This document shows, piece after piece, positions 22,803 through 31,243 of a DNA stretch of 64,000 nt (within the stretch, counting starts at the first letter, position 1; every line of letters begins with the position of its first letter). Where the stretch lies: the NCBI GenBank assembly GCA_965601455.1, contig OZ271831.1, positions 1,612,001-1,676,000 of the forward strand. The letters run 5' to 3'. The notes under the pieces were generated by a model. It worked only from the letters and a program-made list of their open reading frames with translations. It did no database searches and was not told the origin of the DNA. The position numbers and the translations under genes are program-made. Source of the stretch: JANQEU01 sp965601455. Its GTDB lineage: Bacteria > Bacteroidota > Bacteroidia > Cytophagales > Cyclobacteriaceae.

Positions 22803-25800
22803 ATGCATTCATTTCTGAGGGAGATTGTCCATATTTATTTAGTGGAACAGCTTAATCAAATTCCCTGGCTCATGCTTACGGTCGTTTCATGCCTGGTTTT
22901 GGGGTTGGTTTTTTCAGTTATTCTTTCAATAGCGAAATATCCTTCTGCCCGGCAAGCGGGTAAGCTTATTTTTTCCTATTTGCTGTTCCTGTTTCCGATT
23001 GCAATTGAAGGTTATGACGACTGGAAATGGTCCGCCACGGCATTGACTCTTATCTTCTTTTACCTTTATCTAAGTGCATTCTTCTCCCAAAGAACCCGAC
23101 TCAACCTGCTTCATCTGGTTCCAGTGGTCCTTGTTATTGCCAGTTTCTTCTGGCTTAATTTCCTTGCTACCTGGATTAGTGGATTAGTTTGTATTTCGTA
23201 TCTGTACCTGATTTATACCCGGCTCAAAAGTGAATCTCATCAAAGGGGTTTCTCCTGGTTTCAGAATCCGGGTGATCGATTGGTTTGGTTAAGGAACTTT
23301 ATCGCATTGAATGCGATCATTGTCCTACTAATTCTTCTTGTTGATACCTCATGGTTCCATGTTTTTGGAATCTTGATTTTGCAATCGGCTTTGATTTATC
23401 AGATAATTAGCGAATCCTCTTTTTTCACACCCATTCCAATTGCCAATAAGTATCAAAAGTCAACTCTCAATCCTGAGATTAAGTCCCTGATTCTTGATCG
23501 CATTGAGGAGGTAGTCGATATTCAAAAGTTTTACCTCCGGGACGATGCTTCTCTAAGTGCCTTAGCTGATGAACTGGGAGTAACCACTCATCATCTGTCG
23601 CAGGTGTTGAACGAATCGCTTCGAATTAGCTTCCAGGATCTGCTTGCTAAATATCGTATAAGAGAAGCCTGCAAATTACTTCGGGATGTCAAGTATCAGG
23701 ATCAGAAAATTGAGACAGTAGCTGTTAAGGTTGGATACAACTCTAAATCCGCGTTTAATACGGCTTTTAAGCGTCGAACCGGCTTTACACCGTCTGATTT
23801 TAGAAAGGCCAAAAACGTTCAGACTTATGGGGAAGAACGTCTAACCGACCGGAAAGAACCAATTTCTTTAATCAGAAAGAGAAGTTTGAATCATACGTTC
23901 AATCAAAAACTTACAAACGTCATGATTCGAATTTCACTCAGAAACTTAAAGAAGCATAAACTGCATTCCTCCCTTAACATCATTGGATTAGCTGTAGGTC
24001 TATCGGCCTGTATGATTATTGCTTCGTATGTTCATTACGAATTGTCTTTTGACAAACATTATCCGGAGCCAGAGAACATTTACCGAATTGCGTTAAACAG
24101 GATCTACCCGGAAAACAGTAAGAAGTGGGCTGTCACGGCTCCCATATTGTCTCCAACGATCACGGAAGAGCTTCCCGAAGTTGAATCGTATACGCGCTTC
24201 ACATGGGACGATTATATGTTTGCCAGGGTAGGGGAGAAAATGGAAAAGCAGGAGATCAGCTCTGTAGATTCAGGCTTTTTTGATGTTTTTGATCCGGAAA
24301 TAGTAAGTGGATCGATAACGAATGAGTTCTTTCAGAAAAACGATGGAGTTATCCTGACACAAACTATTGCGAAAAAGTATTTTGGGGATGAAAACCCTAT
24401 CGGCGAGATGTTTGTGGTCCAGCTACCTAAAGGAGATGAAAAAAAGTTGCTGAGTGTCGAGGCCGTGATAGCTGATCCACTTCCAAATGCACATTTCTCC
24501 TATGAAGTCCTGACTACGTTAGATATCATTTCTTTTCCGGACTTCGTCATGAAAACCTGGGGAATCTGGGCAGTCTATTCTTACATCCGGGTTCACCCGG
24601 ATACAGACATCGCGAGTCTTCGGAAGAAGATCAACGACATTTCCCTGGAAAATCAGGCTGTGGGTGATGATAACTTTAACAACTGGTTAGAGGCTGGCAA
24701 TTTGTATGACTATTTCCTGCAACCCGTTACCGAAATACATCTGACTTCTAACATTTCTGAAGAAATTCAGGCTAACTCCAGTAAGACTTTTGTTTACTTT
24801 TTTGCGCTCGTTGGTTTGTTTATTCTCCTCATGGCGGTAGTCAATTTTGTCAATATGGCTACGGCCAGGGCTTCCTTTCGAACGATGGAAGTTGGAATTA
24901 GAAAAGCTATTGGTGCCAGGCAAAGTGATCTGATAACCCAGTTCCTGACAGAGTCTACCTTGATATGCATACTGGCTATGGCGATTGCTCTTCCATTGAC
25001 ATTCGCGGTTTTACCTCAATTCAATAAGGTCATAGGTAAGTCGATTTCCATGGATTTATTCTTTGCGCCATTGGGGATGCTGACATTGCTTTCCTTTCCT
25101 TTCTTGCTCGGATTGCTTTCCGGATTTTACCCGGCACTTTACCTTTCAAATTTTGGTCCTGCTGCGATCTTTCAAAAGTTCGTTATCAAGCGCAACAAGG
25201 AGAGCTTGAGACACATTTTAGTTATCGGCCAATTGCTTATTGCCATTGTACTGATCGCGGGTACAATAACCGTGTTCCGTCAGATGGATTATTTAGCCAA
25301 TAAGCCCTTAGGGTTTGACAAAGAGCAATTGATCAAGATTGATAACCTTCCATTCAGTCTTGAAAAAATTGATGTCTTCAGGGAAGAAGTGGTCAATACA
25401 GAAGGAGTTGTGAATATGGCAATATCATCTTTTCCCCTGGATGCTATTAAAAGTGGATCAGCAATACGGATCGAAGATAAGCCAGAGGGATGGGTAAATA
25501 TGACCCATTATGATGTCGATGAAAACTTTCTTAAAACAGCAGGAATACAGTTGATTGCGGGTAGAGACCTTACTGCCAGGGATGGGGTTAGCAGTGATGA
25601 ATCTCGACTGAAAATCATCGTCAATGCATCAGGAGCTAAGGCCCTGGGGTGGCAACCGGATGAGGCTATTGATCAACCTGTATTCTATGACGAAGGTCCT
25701 AATTCATCCTGGATTATTGTGGGGGTTGTGGAGGATTTCAATTTTAATTCATTGCACCAGCCAGTGTATCCATTTATTCTTTCACATGAATCTGCATTTA

Positions 25801-26348
25801 GTGATATCTCCTTCCGAGCGGCCAACATTAGACTGGAACCCGGAAAAATGAATGAAACACTTGCAAGACTGGACGAACTATGGTCAAGATTTGCGCCTGA
25901 TCAGGTGTTTGATTATGACTTTGTGGATGAGTCCATGGCTCAGTACTATGAGAATGAGCGTCTGACTGGAAATCTATTCACGCTGTTTTCGGGTCTGGGT
26001 ATTTTTATCTGCTGCCTGGGATTATTTGGATTGATGGGTTTTGTCGTGGAAAGGCGAGCCAAGGAAGTTGGTATAAGAAAAGTCATGGGTGCTCGTAGTA
26101 GCCAGATCGTGATGCTGCTCTCAAAGGATTATTTAAGGTTGGTCATAATATCATCTATTATTTCCATACCGATTGCCTGGTGGGGATTGAACCAGTGGTT
26201 GGATGGTTTTGCCTATCGAATTGACAATTCCATTTGGGTGTTCATACTGGCAGGGGTCCTTGTGACGATGATATCCTGGTTTACTGTTGCCTTTTATGCT
26301 TACCAGGCGGCTCAATCGAATCCAGTCAAATCACTACGAACGGAGTAA
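22803..26348 (+). CDS. AraC-type membrane regulator fused to MacB/FtsX permease
   Basis: 1181 residues in one uninterrupted frame. Residues 1-~210 carry about six or seven TM helices. Residues ~225-340 form an AraC HTH (DDASLSALADELGVTTHHLS, VAVKVGYNSKSAFNTAFKRR, TGFTPSDFRKAK). From ~370 there is a MacB-type permease: ISLRNLKKHKLHSSLNIIGL, periplasmic core domain, FtsX block with VGIRKAIGARQSDLITQFL, a second core domain, and VGIRKVMGARSSQIVMLLSK near the end. Each half resembles a common stand-alone Bacteroidota protein. No ABC ATPase gene is adjacent. The fusion might couple an envelope signal to transcription, or be two genes joined by loss of a stop; a permease start inside the frame (Met near residue 375) is possible. 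Confidence 0.85.
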   Translation: MHSFLREIVHIYLVEQLNQIPWLMLTVVSCLVLGLVFSVILSIAKYPSARQAGKLIFSYLLFLFPIAIEGYDDWKWSATALTLIFFYLYLSAFFSQRTRLNLLHLVPVVLVIASFFWLNFLATWISGLVCISYLYLIYTRLKSESHQRGFSWFQNPGDRLVWLRNFIALNAIIVLLILLVDTSWFHVFGILILQSALIYQIISESSFFTPIPIANKYQKSTLNPEIKSLILDRIEEVVDIQKFYLRDDASLSALADELGVTTHHLSQVLNESLRISFQDLLAKYRIREACKLLRDVKYQDQKIETVAVKVGYNSKSAFNTAFKRRTGFTPSDFRKAKNVQTYGEERLTDRKEPISLIRKRSLNHTFNQKLTNVMIRISLRNLKKHKLHSSLNIIGLAVGLSACMIIASYVHYELSFDKHYPEPENIYRIALNRIYPENSKKWAVTAPILSPTITEELPEVESYTRFTWDDYMFARVGEKMEKQEISSVDSGFFDVFDPEIVSGSITNEFFQKNDGVILTQTIAKKYFGDENPIGEMFVVQLPKGDEKKLLSVEAVIADPLPNAHFSYEVLTTLDIISFPDFVMKTWGIWAVYSYIRVHPDTDIASLRKKINDISLENQAVGDDNFNNWLEAGNLYDYFLQPVTEIHLTSNISEEIQANSSKTFVYFFALVGLFILLMAVVNFVNMATARASFRTMEVGIRKAIGARQSDLITQFLTESTLICILAMAIALPLTFAVLPQFNKVIGKSISMDLFFAPLGMLTLLSFPFLLGLLSGFYPALYLSNFGPAAIFQKFVIKRNKESLRHILVIGQLLIAIVLIAGTITVFRQMDYLANKPLGFDKEQLIKIDNLPFSLEKIDVFREEVVNTEGVVNMAISSFPLDAIKSGSAIRIEDKPEGWVNMTHYDVDENFLKTAGIQLIAGRDLTARDGVSSDESRLKIIVNASGAKALGWQPDEAIDQPVFYDEGPNSSWIIVGVVEDFNFNSLHQPVYPFILSHESAFSDISFRAANIRLEPGKMNETLARLDELWSRFAPDQVFDYDFVDESMAQYYENERLTGNLFTLFSGLGIFICCLGLFGLMGFVVERRAKEVGIRKVMGARSSQIVMLLSKDYLRLVIISSIISIPIAWWGLNQWLDGFAYRIDNSIWVFILAGVLVTMISWFTVAFYAYQAAQSNPVKSLRTE

Positions 26349-26390
26349 AACCCGTCTTATGGAAATAACCAGAACTTGATTTTGGAACAG

Positions 26391-26423
26391 ACATTTGAGC
26401 TCCCCACAGGGGAGCTCAAATGT
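26391..26423. terminator. Bidirectional terminator hairpin
   Basis: A 15-base perfect stem (ACATTTGAGCTCCCC, loop ACA, GGGGAGCTCAAATGT) lies between the convergent fusion-protein and UspA genes. Confidence 0.85.
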
Positions 26424-26441
26424 CATAGTTATAATATTGGT

Positions 26442-27344
26442 CTAGAGACTTTGCAAAGCGTCAAGGAAATCGTGATTTTCACCTTCCATTTTCACTACCA
26501 GTAGAGGAACAGCGTCATTTGCCTTCATTACCTTCATTGTATTGCTCCCAAGCAAGGCGTATGATACTTTGGACTGACCCTTTGATTCCATTATGATTAA
26601 ATCTATCTGACGATCACTGGCAAGATCCAGGATCGATTGTTGAGCGGAATTCTCGGCAAGTTCAAGGACGGCTTTTGTCGTCGGAAACTGATGACTCCAT
26701 TTGGCCATTTCAATGTGTGCGTTACTTTTCATTATCTCGGCAAACTCTTCAAAAGTCTTTCCGGTTTTTGTATATCCCCAGGGAACCGCAAAGAGGTGAG
26801 CTGAAAGTAGATCTACCGTTTTATTCTCTTTTTGGATGGCAACAGCTCTTTCCATTGCCAAGCGTGCATGATCTGAAAAGTCTGTGGGTACCATGATTTT
26901 GTCTAATCTTGGGACACTATCCTCTGGCACCAGAAGAAAATCACAGGGCAGATTACCCGAGAGGCGATCAGAGACAATACCTGATCCATCCGACATCTTT
27001 TTTCTTCCGGCTATTACTAATCCAGCAGACTTGTCTTTAACAAAATTAAGTACCTCATCAAGTGCATGGCCTGTTCGGACATGAACTGCTACTTCTATCC
27101 CGGTACTTTCGAAGAATGTATTTGCTTTGTGCTCCATCTTCAGTTTAGAGTCCACAGTCAGTTGATGTCTTAGTTCTTCAAACTCGATTGGTACATAAGA
27201 GCTTTCCTCGCGTTCCTTTTCAACATGCAACAAGTGTATCTGGTCTGGTTTCCAGCGGGTTGTCAAAAAAGCCGTGTACTTTAAAAGATTAATATCCATT
27301 TCAGAAAAGTCCATGGCTAAAACCCAGGTTCCGCTATTTTTCAT
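26442..27344 (-). CDS. Tandem-domain universal stress protein (UspA family)
   Basis: 300 residues, two UspA domains (about 1-150 and 151-290). WVLAMDFSEMDINLLKYTAF and IMVPTDFSDHARLAMERAV open the two halves, and ADKSAGLVIAGRKKM and DLIIMESKGQSKVSYALLGS close them. The second domain has the usual G-x2-G-x9-G(S/T)-like end only in part, so ATP binding is uncertain. Such proteins respond to stress, starvation or low oxygen. It is close to the LCIB-like and hydrogenase genes, a neighbourhood that suggests a low-oxygen or redox theme (inference). Confidence 0.9.
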   Translation of the reverse strand: MKNSGTWVLAMDFSEMDINLLKYTAFLTTRWKPDQIHLLHVEKEREESSYVPIEFEELRHQLTVDSKLKMEHKANTFFESTGIEVAVHVRTGHALDEVLNFVKDKSAGLVIAGRKKMSDGSGIVSDRLSGNLPCDFLLVPEDSVPRLDKIMVPTDFSDHARLAMERAVAIQKENKTVDLLSAHLFAVPWGYTKTGKTFEEFAEIMKSNAHIEMAKWSHQFPTTKAVLELAENSAQQSILDLASDRQIDLIIMESKGQSKVSYALLGSNTMKVMKANDAVPLLVVKMEGENHDFLDALQSL

Positions 27345-27415
27345 TTCAATAAGTTAAAAAGATTTATTTCTGTTTTAGTCAGTATAGAGAACCTAAATGA
27401 TTCTCTTTTAATGAT

Positions 27416-28132
27416 TTAAAGGTTTCTGGTGTTGATCACTTCAAAGTTTCTTAGGTCGAAGTAGTCATCGACGCCGTAATCCGTATTGATGATGATTCCA
27501 CCCAACAGGGCTACTTTGTCAACTTTGAACTCACCTTTAACGTGGTGGAGGTATTCGTGAATCAATTCGTCAATTTTCCAGAAACAAGCTTCGGTGATAG
27601 CCTTTTCAGGACTTGGGTCGTTAATGATCTCTTCACTTTTCGGTAGTAGGCATTGCTCTAACCACATTTGCTGATAGTCAGAGTCAATTAATTCAGGTTT
27701 ATAGTTTGGATCATCTTTGAATCTTTTTAACGCGAGCATGAGCGCCCCACAACAAGCCCCTGCATCTTCCTGTCTGGGTCGATACATCTTTCCCATTTCA
27801 TTTTCAAGGGTGACACCGATGTGAGGGCCATAAAATATGAAGGCAGCTCCGTCATCTGGGATATGATGGGCAAATGCAGTAAGCCCTGTGGTTCCTGCAA
27901 AGGGGAGGCCGCCCAGACCACCAAGGAAAAAAGGGCCGAGTACTACGCTGAAAAATGAGGTAGAGGGAATGTTTATGTCATCGGAACAAAGTGAGGTGGC
28001 CATTAGCATTTTTGAAATATCAATGGTGTGTCCGTTTTGTAACAGGCCTAAGTATTTTATGGAAGTATCGCGTGTATCCAACGCGTTGGGAAAGTGTTCC
28101 CGAACGATTTTACCGAATTGTTTTTGTAACAT
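27416..28132 (-). CDS. LCIB/C-like (theta-type) carbonic anhydrase homologue
   Basis: 238 residues, no signal peptide. TSLCSDDIN (Cys49, Asp51), then VVLGPFFLGGLGGLPFAGTT, FAHHIPDDG (His89/90), FYGPHIGVT and GACCGALMLAL (Cys127/128) reproduce the order of the limiting-CO2-inducible protein B/C family. In that family two Cys and one His bind zinc, and diatom members (theta carbonic anhydrase) interconvert CO2 and bicarbonate. All three ligand types appear present, so activity is plausible but unproven. Bacterial members exist, though their physiology is little known. It lies about 70 bases upstream of the UspA start on the same strand. Confidence 0.75.
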   Translation of the reverse strand: MLQKQFGKIVREHFPNALDTRDTSIKYLGLLQNGHTIDISKMLMATSLCSDDINIPSTSFFSVVLGPFFLGGLGGLPFAGTTGLTAFAHHIPDDGAAFIFYGPHIGVTLENEMGKMYRPRQEDAGACCGALMLALKRFKDDPNYKPELIDSDYQQMWLEQCLLPKSEEIINDPSPEKAITEACFWKIDELIHEYLHHVKGEFKVDKVALLGGIIINTDYGVDDYFDLRNFEVINTRNL

Positions 28133-28272
28133 GATTTAAGATTGTGTAAAGCTTTTGACGTTTGACGTAAAAAGCCGTGAGTCGATTTATTGATGAGAAG
28201 TATTACCGGGAGATTTTTTTAGAAGAAACCTGCCTTCTTACCTCATTTAATTTCAGAATCAATTCTGATTAC

Positions 28273-28569
28273 CTAAAGGAGCAGGTTGCGATTGGTGATA
28301 TACAGTGGGAGAGTAAAAGGTGGTTTTTGTACGTTGAAAAAGGTTAAATCATGCGTAATTCCAACCTCGATCAAATGGCAAGGAACGGGAAATGGGCTGC
28401 ACGCTTTTGGCAAAAAGACAATTCTACCGTATTCAATGCGTCTTGTAAATCGTTGGAATTCCGTCTCGACTTCTGATGATGCATACGATTCTGAGGTTAT
28501 ACTTAACGCCTCTTCAGAAAAAGCGAGAAAGAGTACGATAAGGAAGGTTTGAAATAGTTTATTAAGCAT
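28273..28569 (-). CDS. Possible small exported protein
   Basis: 98 residues from the ATG at 28569; an earlier in-frame Met at 28590 exists. MLNKLFQTFLIVLFLAFSEE looks like a signal peptide and the remainder has no recognised motif. An overlapping plus-strand frame (28286-28552) has less protein-like composition. Without a homologue I hold this loosely. Confidence 0.4.
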   Translation of the reverse strand: MLNKLFQTFLIVLFLAFSEEALSITSESYASSEVETEFQRFTRRIEYGRIVFLPKACSPFPVPCHLIEVGITHDLTFFNVQKPPFTLPLYITNRNLLL

Positions 28570-28790
28570 TCCGCTTACATCCGTTTGCACAGGCTAAAAG
28601 TATTCTTAATCAACGAAAGGGGAGGAATGAGACCTATTTCTATTCTTAATGAAACTGATAATGATTTTAAATACTAGAAGGTGTTTGCTGAGCAATACTC
28701 ATTAGAAAACTGTTCTATTTGGACTTATCGTACCATGCCGGTGTTCCAAACCAATCCCGGATAGGTACCTTTCAATTTGCTTCCCATTAC

Positions 28791-29495
28791 TCAGGTATTA
28801 TGTATTTCTTCCTTTATAGAATTGATCAATTGTGCTTTTTGGTCTACGGATAGTTTCTTCTTGTCAATGTTTATCTCCCTTATGATTTTCGCCGGTTTTT
28901 GACTTAACAAAATAATCCTGTTGCCAAGCTCTACTGCCTCTTCGGGATCGTGTGTTACGAATACAACCGTTCTTGGATCATCGGATAGCAAGCGTCGCAT
29001 GTCGTCTAACAGCTGATCCTTGAGGCGCAAGTCAAGACCCTTGAAGGGTTCATCAAGTAAAATAGTAGATGATGGATAACATAGAGCCCTGGCAAAAGAG
29101 ATACGTTGACGCATTCCACCACTCAATTGATGCGGAAAGTGAGCGGCGTATTTACTCATTCCTACCAGTTTGAGGTACTTCAGAATTCGGTCTTCAATCT
29201 CTTCAAATTGAAACGAATCTTTTAGTACGATCCTGAGGTTGTCAGAGGCGGTCTTCCAAGGGATCAACCGATCTTCCTGGAAAACAAAACTGAAAGCTTT
29301 TTCCTCGTTTGAAACACTACCCTGATCAGGTTGGATCAGACCCGCAATCGTTCTCAGTAAAGTCGTTTTTCCGCAACCTGAAGGCCCGAGAATGTAGACA
29401 ATCTCGCCCTTTGATACTTGAAGTGAAAAATCCTCAAATACGATATCCGATTCATAATGCTTAGAAATACTATCCAGGATTATACTCGCTTCCAT
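28791..29495 (-). CDS. ABC transporter ATPase, SsuB/TauB-type
   Basis: 234 residues. Walker A is LGPSGCGKTTLLRTIAGL, the Q-loop VFQEDRLIPW, the signature HQLSGGMRQRISFARALCY, Walker B TILLDEPFKGLD, and the H-loop VVFVTHDPEEA. The Q-loop and overall length fit the nitrate/sulfonate/taurine branch. It is the last gene of a three-gene operon; its start overlaps the permease end by 16 bases. Confidence 0.93.
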   Translation of the reverse strand: MEASIILDSISKHYESDIVFEDFSLQVSKGEIVYILGPSGCGKTTLLRTIAGLIQPDQGSVSNEEKAFSFVFQEDRLIPWKTASDNLRIVLKDSFQFEEIEDRILKYLKLVGMSKYAAHFPHQLSGGMRQRISFARALCYPSSTILLDEPFKGLDLRLKDQLLDDMRRLLSDDPRTVVFVTHDPEEAVELGNRIILLSQKPAKIIREINIDKKKLSVDQKAQLINSIKEEIHNT

Positions 29496-30268
29496 TTGGT
29501 AAAATTCTGTTCAACAACACGCATGATGGAATCGAAAAAATAGCTTACCAGGACAGCAAGTATGGTCCATATAATTACGTCTGTGACATTGAAGTATGCA
29601 TAGGCTTCCCTGATACGAGTGCCAATTCCATGAACCGGCTGACTTAACACTTCGCCGATGATGATGGCCCGCCATCCAAAACCCATCGCGGTGGCAATTC
29701 CGCTGAAAAGAAAAGCCGAAATCGAGGGTATAAATAAGGACCGTAACCGCTCCAATTGAGAAAGTCGGTATAAACGAGTCATTTCCATCAGGTCTGAATC
29801 AACGTCATTTATGCCATGAGCAATATTGGTACTTAGAATAGGGTAAATAGTCAAAAAAGCAATCACTGTTGGGACAAGATTTGCATCGAACCAGATCAGC
29901 AGAATCAATATGAAAGCAACCACCGGAGTAGCTCTTAAGGTTACCATAAAAGGTTGAATAAAGGAACTGAAGTCTTTACTTAAACCAGATAAAATTCCGG
30001 TCACCATCGCGAACAGAAAGGCGATAACAAAACCCACTAATCCTCGAACGACGGTTGTCGTAATCGACAAAGCAGAATCTCGACTCCAGATCACTTGTAA
30101 AAATTCTACCACCGTTTGTTCGGGAGAGGGTAGTAAATTTTCAGAGGAGATGATCATGGATGCGACTTTCCATATGACGATAAGGAATAGAACACCCAGC
30201 CCCACTAAAAGTCTATTTCTGGTAATAGAATTCACCGTCGGGTAATTTATTGCCGATAAGATTACCAT
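29480..30268 (-). CDS. ABC transporter permease, SsuC/TauC-type
   Basis: 262 residues from the ATG at 30268; a GTG at 30235 would shorten the overlap with the upstream gene from 56 to 23 bases. About six TM helices are present with the EAA-type loop (GWRAIIIGEVLSQPVHGIG), typical of BPD_transp_1 permeases of nitrate/sulfonate/taurine-like systems. It works with the adjacent ATPase and binding lipoprotein to import a small molecule. Confidence 0.92.
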   Translation of the reverse strand: MVILSAINYPTVNSITRNRLLVGLGVLFLIVIWKVASMIISSENLLPSPEQTVVEFLQVIWSRDSALSITTTVVRGLVGFVIAFLFAMVTGILSGLSKDFSSFIQPFMVTLRATPVVAFILILLIWFDANLVPTVIAFLTIYPILSTNIAHGINDVDSDLMEMTRLYRLSQLERLRSLFIPSISAFLFSGIATAMGFGWRAIIIGEVLSQPVHGIGTRIREAYAYFNVTDVIIWTILAVLVSYFFDSIMRVVEQNFTKWKRV

Positions 30269-31223
30269 TTAAACTTTGAAGACTATTTAAGTAGGTGATG
30301 ATGGTATTATGGTCATCTTGATCAAAGTCAAACTCAAGACGACACCTTTCGATCATTTCGGGTGCGGAGAATTCAGCCTTCGTGATTCCATGCTTCGAAA
30401 TCAACTCTCCCGCGATTTTTGGATTTTGATTGATCCACTCAATGCTTTTAGCGTACATCTCGCACCAGGACTTAAGTTTTTCCGGATGCTTTACCGCCCA
30501 GTTTCTTCTTACTACCAAAGCGGTTTGCGGTATAGGTGTTTGATTGGGTTGCAACTCTTCCCAGATAGAACTCAGATCCAGTAGAAGATTCATTTCTTCA
30601 TTTTTTTTCAAAGTAATACTGAGCATAGGTTCCGCCGTTATGCCAAGGGGGACTTTATTGCCCTGGATTGCACTGGCCAGTTCCAGTGGAGTGGGAAAAG
30701 TGTAGTCAATGATAACATCTCTATCAGGATCGATTCCTTTTTGAATCAAAATATATCGAAGCATAATGTCCGGAGTCATTCCCCTTCCCATATTATGAAT
30801 GGTTTTTCCTCTTAAATCCTGGATTGAATGAATAGTGGTATCATTTCCAACAACAAAAAGAGAACCCCAAATGGGTACCCCCACCAACTGATAGTCAATA
30901 CCTCGGTTGTAAAGGAGTACAGCGGTATTGAAAGGTAGCAAAGCAATATCCAGCTCCTTTCGAATCATCATGGTTTTAATTAGTTCCGGATCATTCTTAA
31001 TGACGTATGTCTCATCAGCCTCCCCAAGTCGATCAGAATTACTCTCCATCATCTTAACCAGGCTAATACCGCTGGGACCATTCAATGCGCCCACCGTCAG
31101 TTCATACTCATTATTTCCTGTAGTTGAACAACCCGAAAGAAATATGTACAACAATAAGGGGGTCATACTCAAACAAATAAATTGGACATGACGACTTACT
31201 CTTTTTCGAATGATACTAGTCAT
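30213..31223 (-). CDS. ABC transporter substrate-binding lipoprotein, NMT1/THI5-like
   Basis: 336 residues. The signal LLLYIFLSGCSTT gives a lipid-anchored protein (lipobox LSGC); Met20 is a possible later start. The mature domain opens with LTVGALNGPSGISLVKMM; ELDIALLPFNTAVLLYNRG, VGVPIWGSLFVVGND and GKTIHNMGRGMTPDIMLRYI follow, the layout of NMT1/THI5-like type 2 periplasmic binding proteins. The ligand is unknown; sulfonates, nitrate, thiamine precursors or an electron-carrier precursor are all possible for this family. Divergent to the TonB receptor with 20 bases between annotated starts, so the promoters overlap. Confidence 0.88.
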   Translation of the reverse strand: MTSIIRKRVSRHVQFICLSMTPLLLYIFLSGCSTTGNNEYELTVGALNGPSGISLVKMMESNSDRLGEADETYVIKNDPELIKTMMIRKELDIALLPFNTAVLLYNRGIDYQLVGVPIWGSLFVVGNDTTIHSIQDLRGKTIHNMGRGMTPDIMLRYILIQKGIDPDRDVIIDYTFPTPLELASAIQGNKVPLGITAEPMLSITLKKNEEMNLLLDLSSIWEELQPNQTPIPQTALVVRRNWAVKHPEKLKSWCEMYAKSIEWINQNPKIAGELISKHGITKAEFSAPEMIERCRLEFDFDQDDHNTIITYLNSLQSLNGNLIGNKLPDGEFYYQK

Positions 31224-31243
31224 GATTTGGAATAAGTTTTCGA

